Below, in pieces: positions 17,687 to 27,724 of a stretch of DNA of 33,994 bases. A program made the position numbers and the translations under genes. Under the pieces are notes generated by a model that saw nothing but the letters and a program-made list of their open reading frames with translations, was not told where the DNA came from and ran no database searches. The stretch comes from an uncultured Sphingomonadales bacterium (lineage in GTDB: Bacteria; Pseudomonadota; Alphaproteobacteria; Sphingomonadales; Sphingomonadaceae). The DNA is taken from NCBI GenBank assembly GCA_937863505.1, contig CALMGC010000113.1, positions 18,046 to 52,039 of the forward strand. Reading direction: 5' to 3'. Positions within the stretch are counted from its first letter, which is position 1, and every line of letters starts with the position of its first letter.

Positions 17687-19954
17687 TCAGGTCCGGACGG
17701 GGGAAAACGTGGCGAGCTGCGCGTCACCGGGCAGAACGGGGCCGGGCAGATCGCGGCCGGGCAGATCGGGCATGTCGTCCTCAGCGGTGTCGAGCGCGGC
17801 AAGCCGGTGGGTGTCGAACGTCATCCGCACCACCGTGCCGCCGCTTGGCCGGTCGGAAAAGTCCATCGTTCCCGCATGTTCCTCCACGATCTTCTTGACG
17901 ATCGCGAGCCCCAGGCCGGTGCCTCGCGCGCGCGTGGTCATATAGGGCTCAACGATGCGGTCGCGCTCGGGCGGCAAGCCGACGCCGGTGTCGGCGACCT
18001 CGACGCAGACACGGCCAGGCGCATCGGACAGCGTGACCGTCACTTCCCCGCCCCGGCCCGCGGCCTCGATCGCCTCCACCGCGTTCTTGACGATGTTGGT
18101 CAGCGCCTGCCCGATCTGGCGGCGGTCGCAGACCAGCGTCGGCGCGGCGTCGTGCAGCAGGCTGAACCGGACCGCCGGATGCGCGACCTCGTGGAGGAGC
18201 AGCGTCTGGCGGGCGATGTCGACCAGCGGCTCTTCCCGGAACACGGGCTTGGGCATCCGCGCGAACGAGGAGAACTCATCCACCATGCGCCGGAGGTCAC
18301 CGACCTGGCGGACAATGATGTCGGTCAGCCGCGCGAAGGTCGTGTCGCCCGGCTCGACATTCCTGCCATAGCGCCGCTGAAGCCGCTCGGCGGCGAGCTG
18401 GATCGGGGTCAGCGGGTTCTTGATCTCGTGCGCGATCCGGCGAGCGACGTCCGACCAGGCGGCGAGGCGCTGGTTGCGGAGCTGATGCGTCATGTCGTCG
18501 AAGGTGAGGATCGGCCCCGCTTCGGCGCGAGCGATGCGGACCGCCAGCGTCCGCGCCTCCGCGCCCGCCTGTATCTCCACCACCGCCTCGCGCTGGCCGC
18601 TGTCGATCATCTCGTTGAGCTCGGGGGCGACCTCCCCCAGCGGACGACCCACCGGCGACACGCCGATGTCGAGCAACGCCGTCGCCGACGCATTGATGAT
18701 CCGCACCGTCCGGTCGGGCGCGACCGAGATCACGCCAGCCGACACGCCGCCCATCACCGCCTCTATCAGCGCGCGCCTCGAATCGAGCGCCGCGGTCTGC
18801 TGCTGCAGTTCGCCGGTCATGCGGTTGAACGCGTTGGCGAGCGTGCCGACCTCGTCGCGCGTGCGCGGGGCGGCGACGCGCGCGGTGAGGTCGCCCCCCT
18901 CCACGCGGCGCGCGGCATCGACCAGCTCACCCACCGGCGCGACCAGCCGGTCCGCGACCGCGAGCGCGATCCACACCGCGACGCCGACGATCAGCAGCGA
19001 CACCGCCAGCAGCGCGGCGTTGAACCGAAGCTGGAGGCTGCGCGAGCGCGCTTGCAACGCCCGGTAATCGGCCAGGATCGCATCGCCCCGGCGGAGCTGC
19101 GCGGCGAGTTGCGGGTCGAAGATGCGCGCCGCGTACACATAGGTATGCGCCTGATAGGCGAGCGGGACGATCGCGCCGATACGGTCGCTGCTGCTCACCG
19201 TCACGACCGGCGCGCCGCGGTCGAGGTCCGCCATCATCTGCGTCGTGATCACGTTCTTGAGCGGGCGACCATAGGGGTTCAGCACCGCGAGCGGGTCCTT
19301 CTCGCCGCGTTGCAGGATCATCGCCTCCGACAGGCCGCGTCGGTACGTCTGGAACAGCAGGCCCTTCTCGAACTGGCTGCTGTCGATCGGCATTTGGCGG
19401 AGATAGCCGGCGAGGTCACCGCCCATCGCGCCGACCTCGCCCGCGACCGAGGTCAGCTCCCGCGTGTAGTTCCCCTGCACCAGCGCGCTGGCGTTCACCA
19501 GCATCGCGCGGGCGCGCGCCGAGGACGAGAACTCGATGCCATATTGCAGCAACAACGACGCGGCGAGCGCGACCAGCAACATCGGCACCGCGGCCATGAC
19601 GGAGAACAGGGCGACGAGCCGGACATGGAGCTGCCCCTCGCCGCCGATCGGCGAGCGCGCCGCGCGCCGGTGCGCGATCCTGCGCCCCAACAGGATCATC
19701 AGCGCGACCCCGGGGACGAGGTTGGCGACCAGCAGCAACGCGACCAGTCCCTGCGGCAACAGCTCCTGCGCCCGCGCGTGCGCGGCGATGACGTAATAGC
19801 TCGCCACGCCGATCGCCGCCGCGACGGCCAGCACCGCCACCTCCACCAAGGGGGTGACGTGGAAGCGATGCCGCGGCTCGGCTGGGTCCATGGGGCTGAC
19901 GCCGGCGATCATCGTGCCAGGCGATACACGCTTGGTGTTGCCCGGAAAACACAA
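17687..19954 (-). CDS. ntrY: Sensor histidine kinase NtrY
   Basis: N-terminal TM segments, HAMP-like region, PAS, WSDVARRIAHEIKNPLTPIQLAAERLQRRYG H-box, N/G boxes. Start may be internal (ATG at 19891, MDPAEPRH). Confidence 0.93.
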   Translation of the reverse strand: MCFPGNTKRVSPGTMIAGVSPMDPAEPRHRFHVTPLVEVAVLAVAAAIGVASYYVIAAHARAQELLPQGLVALLLVANLVPGVALMILLGRRIAHRRAARSPIGGEGQLHVRLVALFSVMAAVPMLLVALAASLLLQYGIEFSSSARARAMLVNASALVQGNYTRELTSVAGEVGAMGGDLAGYLRQMPIDSSQFEKGLLFQTYRRGLSEAMILQRGEKDPLAVLNPYGRPLKNVITTQMMADLDRGAPVVTVSSSDRIGAIVPLAYQAHTYVYAARIFDPQLAAQLRRGDAILADYRALQARSRSLQLRFNAALLAVSLLIVGVAVWIALAVADRLVAPVGELVDAARRVEGGDLTARVAAPRTRDEVGTLANAFNRMTGELQQQTAALDSRRALIEAVMGGVSAGVISVAPDRTVRIINASATALLDIGVSPVGRPLGEVAPELNEMIDSGQREAVVEIQAGAEARTLAVRIARAEAGPILTFDDMTHQLRNQRLAAWSDVARRIAHEIKNPLTPIQLAAERLQRRYGRNVEPGDTTFARLTDIIVRQVGDLRRMVDEFSSFARMPKPVFREEPLVDIARQTLLLHEVAHPAVRFSLLHDAAPTLVCDRRQIGQALTNIVKNAVEAIEAAGRGGEVTVTLSDAPGRVCVEVADTGVGLPPERDRIVEPYMTTRARGTGLGLAIVKKIVEEHAGTMDFSDRPSGGTVVRMTFDTHRLAALDTAEDDMPDLPGRDLPGPVLPGDAQLATFSPVRT

Positions 19955-19966
19955 TCTTGGCCCGGG

Positions 19967-21391
19967 TCACCCCGGGGCAGCGCCGTTCGGACGCGGCTGG
20001 AGGCCGAGCGCGTCCAATCGCTTGCGAAGCGTGTTGCGGTTCAGCCCGAGCGCACGCGCGGCGCGAAGCTGATTGCCGCCGTATCGAACCAACACCGCCT
20101 CGATCAGCGGGCGCTCGACTTCCTCGATGACGCGTTGATGGAGCGAGCCGTCGTCCCACACGTGCCGGTTCTCCGCCGAAAGCCGGTCGAGATACGCGCG
20201 GACGGCCTCCGCGAGGTCGGGCGCGCGGACGACGCTCTCTCCCCGCGCGGCGAGCATAGGCGCGACATCGCCCGCGCCCAACACCTCGTCACGCGACAAC
20301 ACGCACAGCCGACGTATGAGATTCTCGAGCTCCCGCACATTTCCCGGCCAGCGATGCGCCGCCAGCAACGCGACCGCGTCGGCGTCGAGCGTGCGGCGGG
20401 GCAGTCCTTGCGCGGCGGCAAGGTCGAGGAAGTGCCGGGCGAGCAGCACCACGTCGTCGCCGCGCTCGCGAAGCGGCGGCACCGCGAGCGGCACGACGTG
20501 GAGCCGGTAGAACAGGTCCTCGCGAAACCGCCCGACTTTGACAAGCGTAGCCAGGTTCTGATGGGTCGCCGCCACGATCCGCACGTCGGCGCGGATCGAC
20601 CGTGCGCCGCCGACGGTCGTGAACTCGCCCGACTGGAGCACCCGCAGCAATCGCGTCTGCGCTTCAAGCGGCATGTCACCGATCTCGTCGAGGAACAGCG
20701 TGCCCCTCGCCGCCTGCTCGAAACGTCCGACCGCCCGCGCGGCCGCGCCGGTGAACGCACCGCGCTCATGGCCGAACAGCTCCGCCTCGATCAGCTCGCG
20801 CGGGATCGCGGCCATGTTGACGGCGACGAACGGCGCGGCGCGGCGCGGCCCGAGATCGTGGATTGCGCGCGCCACGAGTTCCTTGCCCGTGCCCGACTCG
20901 CCGGTGATGAGGACAGTGAGGTCGGCCGCGGCCACACGGGCGATGACGCGGTACACCTCCTGCATCGCCGGGGAGCGCCCGACGAGCGGGAGCGACTCTT
21001 CGACCGGCAGGGAGGGTTCCTCCCCCCGCAAACCGCGCGCGAGCGCGGCGGCAACCGTAGCGGTCAAGCGGTCGAGATCGAAGGGTTTGGGCAGGTAATC
21101 GAACGCGCCCGCTTCCGTCGCACGAACCGCGGTGGTGAGCGTGTTGCGCGCGGACAGGACGATGATCGGCAGCGTGGGGTCGCTCTCCGCCAGCTGCGCG
21201 GCGCGCTCGAGCCCGTCGCCATCGGGCAGCACCACGTCCGTGACCAGCACATCGGGCCGCGCTCGCGCGAGGTCGCGATCCAGCTCGGCGAGGCTCGCCG
21301 CGGTCCGAACCTCGTGCCCGGCGCGGCGCAGCGCCTGCGTCACCACCGTCCGGATCGCGGCGTCGTCGTCGACGACCAGCACCCGGCTCAT
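19967..21391 (-). CDS. ntrC: Nitrogen regulation response regulator NtrC
   Basis: MSRVLVVDDDAAIRTVVTQALRRAGHEV receiver; GESGTGKELVARAIHDLGPR, GAFTGA, LFLDEIGDMPLEAQTRLLRVLQSGEF; C-terminal Fis HTH RAARALGLNRNTLRKRLDALG. Start at the ATG of MSRVL, not the longer ORF. Confidence 0.95.
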   Translation of the reverse strand: MSRVLVVDDDAAIRTVVTQALRRAGHEVRTAASLAELDRDLARARPDVLVTDVVLPDGDGLERAAQLAESDPTLPIIVLSARNTLTTAVRATEAGAFDYLPKPFDLDRLTATVAAALARGLRGEEPSLPVEESLPLVGRSPAMQEVYRVIARVAAADLTVLITGESGTGKELVARAIHDLGPRRAAPFVAVNMAAIPRELIEAELFGHERGAFTGAAARAVGRFEQAARGTLFLDEIGDMPLEAQTRLLRVLQSGEFTTVGGARSIRADVRIVAATHQNLATLVKVGRFREDLFYRLHVVPLAVPPLRERGDDVVLLARHFLDLAAAQGLPRRTLDADAVALLAAHRWPGNVRELENLIRRLCVLSRDEVLGAGDVAPMLAARGESVVRAPDLAEAVRAYLDRLSAENRHVWDDGSLHQRVIEEVERPLIEAVLVRYGGNQLRAARALGLNRNTLRKRLDALGLQPRPNGAAPG

Positions 21392-22410
21392 GCGGCGCGC
21401 GGCAGCAGCAGGCGGAACACGGTGACTACGGGCTCGCCCTCGCGCGCATATCGGACCAGCCCGCCCATGTCGCGCACCAGCTTGTCGACCAGCGCGAGGC
21501 CGAGCCCCTGCCCTTCGGGTCGCCCCGACACGAACGGGTCGAACAGCTGGTCTGCGATCTCGGCGGGCGCGCCCGGGCCGTTGTCGATCACCGCGATCTC
21601 GATCGGCAGCGCGCGACGCGGTCGTCCCGGCCCGGCGCTCACCGTCATGCCATGCCGGTACGCCGTCGAGAGGGTGATGCGCCGATCGGCTTGCGGGCCA
21701 AGCGCTTCCGCCGCGTTCTTGACGAGGTTGAGCAGCACCTGGACCAACGCGTCGCGGTTCACCTCGGCGTCGGGGAGCGAGGGGTCGAACCGCTCTTCCC
21801 ACCGGACATGGCGCGCAAACCCCGCGGCCGCGACCCGACGCACATGGGCGAGCACCGGGTAGATATTTTCCGCAGCGATCGGCAGCGCGCGTGCGTCGGT
21901 GAAGTCCTGCATCCGGTCGATCAGCCCAGCGATGCGGTCGACCTCGTTGACGATCAGCGTTGTCAGCTCGCCCGCGCCGAGCAGCTGCGCCGCGCCGCGA
22001 ATGCCCGACAGCGGGTTCTTGATCTCGTGCGCGAGCATCGCCGCCGCGCCGATCGCTGCACGCGCTCCGGCGGCGGGGCGGTCGAACCCGCGCGGGCCGG
22101 CGGGATGCAGCGTCACCACCCGCCAGCCGGGCCGGTCGGGCAGCTCCGCCCCGGCAATGTCGACGCGTAGCCGCAGCCCGCGCGCGGTCTCCACCTCCGC
22201 ATCGAACGCCGCAAAATCGTCCGCGCGCCGCTGCTGGCCGGGCAGCACGGCGGTGAACGATTGCCCCCGCATCGCCCGCTCGGACCAGTTGAGCAGCTGT
22301 TCGCACGCGGCATTCGCCTGCGCGATGCAACCGTCGGGATCGAGCGTCAGCACCGCCACGGGCAACGCGGCGACCAGCTCGGCCGGCCCGGGCCGCGCGG
22401 CACCGGTCAC
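21388..22410 (-). CDS. ntrB: Nitrogen regulation sensor histidine kinase NtrB
   Basis: PAS region then AAMLAHEIKNPLSGIRGAAQLLG, LLNLVKNAAEAL, DNGPGAPAEIADQLFDPFVSGRPEGQGLGLALVDKLV; likely GTG start at 22410. Confidence 0.92.
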   Translation of the reverse strand: MTGAARPGPAELVAALPVAVLTLDPDGCIAQANAACEQLLNWSERAMRGQSFTAVLPGQQRRADDFAAFDAEVETARGLRLRVDIAGAELPDRPGWRVVTLHPAGPRGFDRPAAGARAAIGAAAMLAHEIKNPLSGIRGAAQLLGAGELTTLIVNEVDRIAGLIDRMQDFTDARALPIAAENIYPVLAHVRRVAAAGFARHVRWEERFDPSLPDAEVNRDALVQVLLNLVKNAAEALGPQADRRITLSTAYRHGMTVSAGPGRPRRALPIEIAVIDNGPGAPAEIADQLFDPFVSGRPEGQGLGLALVDKLVRDMGGLVRYAREGEPVVTVFRLLLPRAA

Positions 22411-22411
22411 C

Positions 22412-23410
22412 TCAGGCCGCCGCGCGATCGAGCCAGAGCGCGTAGAACTGCGCGAGCATGGCACGGACGCGCGCCGGGTCCGGCTCTTGGTTGACGTGGT
22501 TGCGGAATTCGGCCGAGCCGGGCAGTCCGCGCGTGTACCAGCCGAGGTGCTTCCTCGCCATGTTGACACCGGTGACGATGCCATAATGGTCGAGCATCGC
22601 CTCGTAATGCACTGCGATCAAACGATATTGCTCGTCGAGCGACGGGTCGGGTACGCGCCCGCCACCGCCCAGCGCCGCCATCACCTGCGCGAGCAACCAC
22701 GGGCGTCCGTACGCGCCGCGCCCGATCATCACCCCGTCCGCGCCCGACTGGTCGAGCGCCGCGCGCGCGTCCTCGACCGAGCAGATATCGCCGTTGACGA
22801 TCACCGGGATCGACACCGCCGCTTTGACCCGCGCGACGAAGCGCCAATCCGCCTCGCCCTTGTACATCTGGTTTCGGGTGCGCCCGTGAACGGTGACCAG
22901 CTTCGCGCCGAGGTCCTGCGCGATGCGCGCGAGCTCGGGCGCATTGAGGCTGTCGTGGCACCAGCCCATCCGCATCTTGACCGTGACCGGAACCGACACC
23001 GCCTTCACCGTCGCGTCGATCAGTTGCGCGGCGAGTTTCAGGTCGCGCATCAGCGCGGAGCCCGCGTCGCCGTTGGTGACCTTGCGGACCGGACAACCCA
23101 TGTTGATGTCGACGATCGCCGCGCCGCGATCCTCGCTCAGCTTCGCGGCTTCGGCCATCTCGCGCGGGGTGCAGCCGACGAGCTGCATCGACACCGGCTC
23201 CTCGACCGGGTCCCAAGCATATTTCTGCAAGCTCTGGCGCGTGTCGCGGATCGCCGCCTGGCTGGCGATCATCTCCGTCACGTTGAGGCCGGAGCCATAG
23301 CCGCGCACCGCGACCCGGAACGGACGATCGGTGACGCCTGTCATCGGCGCGAGGATCACCGGCGTCTCGATCCGGACCGGGCCGATCTGCAAAGGGCTGA
23401 GCGTGCGCAT
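22412..23410 (-). CDS. dusB: tRNA dihydrouridine synthase DusB
   Basis: [79 protein letters not shown]; immediately upstream of ntrBC. ATG of [17 protein letters not shown] chosen. Confidence 0.95.
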   Translation of the reverse strand: MRTLSPLQIGPVRIETPVILAPMTGVTDRPFRVAVRGYGSGLNVTEMIASQAAIRDTRQSLQKYAWDPVEEPVSMQLVGCTPREMAEAAKLSEDRGAAIVDINMGCPVRKVTNGDAGSALMRDLKLAAQLIDATVKAVSVPVTVKMRMGWCHDSLNAPELARIAQDLGAKLVTVHGRTRNQMYKGEADWRFVARVKAAVSIPVIVNGDICSVEDARAALDQSGADGVMIGRGAYGRPWLLAQVMAALGGGGRVPDPSLDEQYRLIAVHYEAMLDHYGIVTGVNMARKHLGWYTRGLPGSAEFRNHVNQEPDPARVRAMLAQFYALWLDRAAA

Positions 23411-23493
23411 GTGCCTAAGTTTCGGGCAGGTAGTCGAGCGGGCGGGTCGGGGCAAGGCTGGCGGGCGCGAGGGCGTTGGGCTAGGCGCGCGGC

Positions 23494-24654
23494 ATGACCG
23501 AAGTTCGCACCGTCGCGCTGTTGATGGCCGCGGGCCAGGGCGTCCGCAGCGGCGGGGGCGTGCCCAAGCAGTTCCGCGCGCTCGGCGGCAAAGCGATGCT
23601 GGCCCATGCCTATGCCGCGCTGAAGTTCCATCCGGCGGTGCACGAGGTGATCGTGATCTGCGGTGCCGACCAGCAAGCGGCGACGCGCGCGGTGCTGGGC
23701 GATGGGGTGCGCATCATTACCGGCGGCGCGACCCGGCGCGAATCGGTCCGCAACGGGCTGGAGGCGCTCCACCAGGAACAGGCCGACCGCGTGTTGATCC
23801 ACGACGCCGCTCGGCCGTTCCTACCGGCAGCGGTCATCGACAGATTGCTCGCCGCGCTCGATACGCACGAGGGCGCGGTCCCGGCGCTGCCGGTCGCTGA
23901 CACGCTTGTGCGCTGGGACGGAGCGCTCGGCGACAACGTCGCCCGCCACGGCCTGTATCGCGTGCAGACGCCGCAGGCGTTCATGTATGACGTCATCCTC
24001 GCCGCGCATCGCGACTGGCCCGATGGCGAGGAGGCGACCGACGACGCGCAGATGGTGCGCCTCGCGGGGCTGGAGGTCACTATCGTGGGAGGCGACCCGA
24101 TGCTGGAGAAGATCACGCATCCGCAAGACTTCGCCGCGGCCGAGGCGCGGCTCGCGGCGGCGATGGACGTGCGGGTCGCGACCGGCTTCGACGTCCACCG
24201 GCTCGAGGCAGGGGAGGAGCTGTGGCTCGGCGGCGTGCTGATCCCGCACGACAAGGGGCTGTCCGGGCATAGCGATGCGGACGTCGCGCTTCACGCGATC
24301 ACCGACGCGTTGCTCGGCACGATCGCGGACGGCGACATCGGCTCTCACTTCCCGCCCAGCGACCCGCAATGGCGCGGCGCGGACTCGGCGCGTTTCCTGA
24401 TCCACGCTGCGGACTTGATCGCGCGCGGCGGCGGGGCCATCTCCTTCATCGACCTGACGTTGATCTGCGAAGCGCCCAAGGTCGGCCCGCACCGGGATGC
24501 CATTCGCGCCCGCGTCGCGAACCTGTTGCGGCTGTCGCTCCGCCAGGTCAGCGTCAAGGCGACCACCACCGAACGGCTCGGCTTTACCGGGCGCGGCGAA
24601 GGCATCGCTGCGCAGGCCGTCGCCACCGTTCGCCTCCCTGCGGATCTGACATGA
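23494..24654 (+). CDS. ispDF: Bifunctional IspD/IspF (MEP cytidylyltransferase / MEcPP synthase)
   Basis: IspD part: [28 protein letters not shown]...[11 protein letters not shown]; IspF part: [72 protein letters not shown]. Confidence 0.97.
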   Translation: MTEVRTVALLMAAGQGVRSGGGVPKQFRALGGKAMLAHAYAALKFHPAVHEVIVICGADQQAATRAVLGDGVRIITGGATRRESVRNGLEALHQEQADRVLIHDAARPFLPAAVIDRLLAALDTHEGAVPALPVADTLVRWDGALGDNVARHGLYRVQTPQAFMYDVILAAHRDWPDGEEATDDAQMVRLAGLEVTIVGGDPMLEKITHPQDFAAAEARLAAAMDVRVATGFDVHRLEAGEELWLGGVLIPHDKGLSGHSDADVALHAITDALLGTIADGDIGSHFPPSDPQWRGADSARFLIHAADLIARGGGAISFIDLTLICEAPKVGPHRDAIRARVANLLRLSLRQVSVKATTTERLGFTGRGEGIAAQAVATVRLPADLT

Positions 24655-25175
24655 AGCGTCTTGCCCTGTTGTTTTCCCTCGTCGCGCTCGGGTCCGCACC
24701 CGCCGAGGCACAGCGCCCGTGCCTGACCGCGCCCGAAGCGGAGTCGCTGGCGCTGGTCGCGATGCCCGAGATCATCCGCGACACCGGCGCGGTGTGCATC
24801 ACGCGCCTGCCCGCCAACAGCCTGATCCGGCAGACGCACGGCGCGTTCATCGAGAAGTACGAACACGCCGCCGACCACGCCTGGCCCGCGGCGGAGGCGG
24901 CGATCGTCAAGCTGAGCGACCCGATGGTGGAGACTTTGCTCCAGTCGCAATATGCCCGCCCGCTGCTGACGACGCTGCTGGTCCCACAGCTGGTCGGCAA
25001 GATCAACACGGACGATTGCTCGTTCATCGACCGCGTCGTGACCGACCTCGCGCCGCTGCCGCCCGCCAACGCCGCCGGACTAGTCGTCACCACGCTCCAG
25101 CACCTCAAGGCGGAACAGGACGCGGGCAAGCAGGTTAACCTGCCCAAGCTGCCCCTGTGCGCGGAGCCGCGTTGA
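24651..25175 (+). CDS. Secreted hypothetical protein with four cysteines
   Basis: 174 aa, signal peptide [21 protein letters not shown]; start overlaps ispDF stop (ATGA), stop overlaps next start (TGATG). No family recognised. Confidence 0.75.
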   Translation: MKRLALLFSLVALGSAPAEAQRPCLTAPEAESLALVAMPEIIRDTGAVCITRLPANSLIRQTHGAFIEKYEHAADHAWPAAEAAIVKLSDPMVETLLQSQYARPLLTTLLVPQLVGKINTDDCSFIDRVVTDLAPLPPANAAGLVVTTLQHLKAEQDAGKQVNLPKLPLCAEPR

Positions 25176-25690
25176 TGGACACGATCCTGCCGCCCGAGCT
25201 GATCGCGGCGGCCACCCGCGTGGTGGAGGCGAACCGCGCGTCGGGGCGGCGGATCGTAACCGCCGAAAGCTGCACCGGTGGGCTGGTCGCGGCGGCGCTG
25301 ACCGAAGTGCCGGGCTGTTCGGACGTGGTCGAGGGCGCGTTCGTGACTTACTCCAACGACGCCAAGCTCGGCTTCCTTAAGCTCAGCTCGGACGTGCTCG
25401 ACACCTTCGGCGCGGTGTCGGTCGCAACCGCCTGGGCGATGGCGCAGGGTGCGATCCGGAACAGCGATGCGGACGTGGCGGTGGCGATTACCGGCATCGC
25501 CGGGCCTGGCGGCGGCAGCGCGAAGAAGCCGGTCGGCACCGTGGTGTTCGCGCGCGCCGAACGCGGGGCGGACCCCAACCATATCATCGCCGACCGGCAT
25601 GAGTTTGGCGATCTCGGTCGCGGCGGCGTCCGGCTTCAGGCGGCGCTGTGCGCGCTCGACCTGCTGATGCCGGTCACGCCGGCACCGTAG
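25175..25690 (+). CDS. CinA C-terminal domain protein (PncC-type nicotinamide-nucleotide amidohydrolase)
   Basis: RRIVTAESCTGGLVAAALTEVPGCSDVVEGAFVTYSNDAKLGFL...AVAITGIAGPGGGSAKKPVGTVVFA. Confidence 0.95.
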   Translation: MDTILPPELIAAATRVVEANRASGRRIVTAESCTGGLVAAALTEVPGCSDVVEGAFVTYSNDAKLGFLKLSSDVLDTFGAVSVATAWAMAQGAIRNSDADVAVAITGIAGPGGGSAKKPVGTVVFARAERGADPNHIIADRHEFGDLGRGGVRLQAALCALDLLMPVTPAP

Positions 25691-26112
25691 AGCTTCGCCG
25701 CGCGGTCCTGAAACGCGCCGGTCATCCGGCGCAGCGCGGTGCCGAACACCTGTCCGGCGATCGCCTCGAACAAGCGGCTCTTGAACGCGAAGTCGACCGA
25801 GAAATCGACACGGCACCCGCCCTGCCCCTCGGTCGCGAACCGCCATTCGCTGACCAGATGCTTGAGCGGGCCGTCAATGTATTCGGTGCGGATGCTCTCG
25901 GGGCGCTGCTTGACCACGCGCGAGGTGAACGTCTCGCGCAGTCCCTTGAACCCGATTACGACATCCGCGCACATTTCCGTCGCGCTGTTCGAGCGTACCC
26001 GCGTCGCGACGATCCAGGGCAGGAACTCGGGGTAGCGCGCGACGTCGGCGACGAGGTCGAACATCTGCTCCGGCGTATATGGCAGCAATCGCGTCTCGGC
26101 GTGGCGCGGCAT
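25636..26112 (-). CDS. Coq10/RatA-type START (SRPBCC) domain protein
   Basis: MPRHAETRLLPYTPEQMFDLVADVARYPEFLPWI...VDFSVDFAFKSRLFEAIAGQVFGTALRRMTGAFQDRAAKLYG; next to lipA. Confidence 0.92.
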   Translation of the reverse strand: MPRHAETRLLPYTPEQMFDLVADVARYPEFLPWIVATRVRSNSATEMCADVVIGFKGLRETFTSRVVKQRPESIRTEYIDGPLKHLVSEWRFATEGQGGCRVDFSVDFAFKSRLFEAIAGQVFGTALRRMTGAFQDRAAKLYGAGVTGISRSSAHSAA

Positions 26113-26117
26113 GGTCG

Positions 26118-27038
26118 TTAGGCGCGCGCGAGCTTCGCTTCACGGGCGGCGCGCAGCTTCGCAAAATCCGCACCCGCATGATAGCTGGAGCGGGTCAATG
26201 GCGAGGACGCCACGAGCAGAAAGCCCTTGGCGCGGGCGATCGCGGCATAGGCGTCGAACGCCTGCGGAGTCACGAAGTCGGCGACCTTGGCGTGGCGCGG
26301 CGTCGGCTGAAGATATTGCCCCATCGTGAGAAAGTCGATGTCGGCCGAGCGCATATCGTCCATCACCTGATGCACTTCCAGCCGCTCCTCGCCGAGGCCC
26401 ATCATCACCCCCGACTTGGTGAAGATCGACGGGTCGTGCCGCTTGACCGATTCGAGCAGCCGCAGCGACGCATAGTAACGTGCGCCCGGGCGGATCGTCG
26501 GGTAGAGCCGCGGCACCGTCTCGAGGTTGTGATTGTATACATCCGGGCGCGCGGCGACGATCGACTCCACCGCGGCTTGCGCCTTGTTGCGGAAGTCGGG
26601 TGTCAAGATCTCGACCGTGGTGGTCGGCGTGTTACGCCGAAGTGCCTCGATCACGCGCACGAATTGCGACGCGCCACCATCGGGCAAGTCGTCGCGATCG
26701 ACCGAGGTGATGACGATATGCTCCAGGCCCAGCTCGGCGGCGGCGACCGCGACATGCTCGGGCTCGTTGCGATCGACCGCGCGCGGCATTCCGGTCTTGA
26801 CGTTGCAGAAGGCGCAGGCACGGGTGCAGGTGTCACCGAGGATCATCACCGTGGCGTGCTTGCGCGTCCAGCATTCACCGATGTTGGGGCACGCCGCCTC
26901 TTCGCACACGGTCGCGAGGCCGAGACGGCGCATCAACGCCTTGGTTTCGCCGAACCCGACCGAGGTCGGTGCCTTGACGCGAATCCAGTCGGGCTTGCGA
27001 ACGCGCGCGGGTCGCGCCAACGCTGTGCTGTCGGTCAT
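26118..27038 (-). CDS. lipA: Lipoyl synthase
   Basis: Radical [13 protein letters not shown], plus [13 protein letters not shown]; ...[20 protein letters not shown] of [10 protein letters not shown] chosen. Confidence 0.97.
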   Translation of the reverse strand: MTDSTALARPARVRKPDWIRVKAPTSVGFGETKALMRRLGLATVCEEAACPNIGECWTRKHATVMILGDTCTRACAFCNVKTGMPRAVDRNEPEHVAVAAAELGLEHIVITSVDRDDLPDGGASQFVRVIEALRRNTPTTTVEILTPDFRNKAQAAVESIVAARPDVYNHNLETVPRLYPTIRPGARYYASLRLLESVKRHDPSIFTKSGVMMGLGEERLEVHQVMDDMRSADIDFLTMGQYLQPTPRHAKVADFVTPQAFDAYAAIARAKGFLLVASSPLTRSSYHAGADFAKLRAAREAKLARA

Positions 27039-27091
27039 GGAATGTAGATAGCGTCGGACCGGCGGGGAAACAACGCGAGAACGGGGCAAGC

Positions 27092-27721
27092 ATGACCGAC
27101 TTTACCGACCTGATTGCCGGCTATCAGCGGTTCCGGCGCGAGGACTGGGGGCACCAGCGCGCGCGCTGGGCGGAGCTGGCCGACGGGCAAAGCCCCAAGG
27201 TGATGGTGATCGCCTGTTCCGACAGCCGGGTCGACCCCACGCAGATTTTTGATGCCTCGCCCGGTGAAATCTTCATGGTCCGCAACATCGCCAATCTGGT
27301 CCCCCCGTATGAGCGGGGCGGCGGACGGCACGGCGTCTCCGCCGCGATCGAGTTCGCGGTGACACAGCTCGAAGTGCCCGAGATCGTGGTGATGGGGCAT
27401 GAGTCGTGCGGCGGCGTCGGGGCCGCGCTGACCGAGCGGTTCGACGGGGCCGCGCCCGGTGAGGGCGGCTTCATCGCGCATTGGGTCGACATGCTCGATG
27501 ACGCGCGCGGGCGGATCGTGGCCGAGCACGGCGATGGCCCCGCCGCCGTCCGCGCGCTGGAGCACGAAACGGTGCGCGTCAGCCTCGCCAACCTGCGCAC
27601 CTTTCCCTTCGTCGCCGAGCGGGAAGCGGCAGGCAAGCTGACGCTGCGGGGTGCGTATTTCGCGATCCGCGACGGTGTGCTGCACGTCATGGACGAGGTG
27701 GGGGCCTTCTCCCCGGCCTGA
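27092..27721 (+). CDS. Beta-class carbonic anhydrase
   Basis: [36 protein letters not shown]...[12 protein letters not shown]: CxDSR and HxxCGG zinc motifs. Confidence 0.95.
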   Translation: MTDFTDLIAGYQRFRREDWGHQRARWAELADGQSPKVMVIACSDSRVDPTQIFDASPGEIFMVRNIANLVPPYERGGGRHGVSAAIEFAVTQLEVPEIVVMGHESCGGVGAALTERFDGAAPGEGGFIAHWVDMLDDARGRIVAEHGDGPAAVRALEHETVRVSLANLRTFPFVAEREAAGKLTLRGAYFAIRDGVLHVMDEVGAFSPA

Positions 27722-27724
27722 GCG

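Noticed and set aside
20838-20862. Short GGCGC-like tandem iterations in ntrC
   Set aside because: A brief in-gene GC-rich run encoding Arg/Ala residues; too short and composition-expected to be called a repeat element.
17807-21862. 1351-aa + strand ORF antisense to ntrX/ntrY/ntrC/ntrB
   Set aside because: It lies opposite four strongly supported histidine kinase/response regulator genes. Its composition (Arg/His/Asp/Gln-rich, no domain) is typical of shadow ORFs in high-GC DNA.
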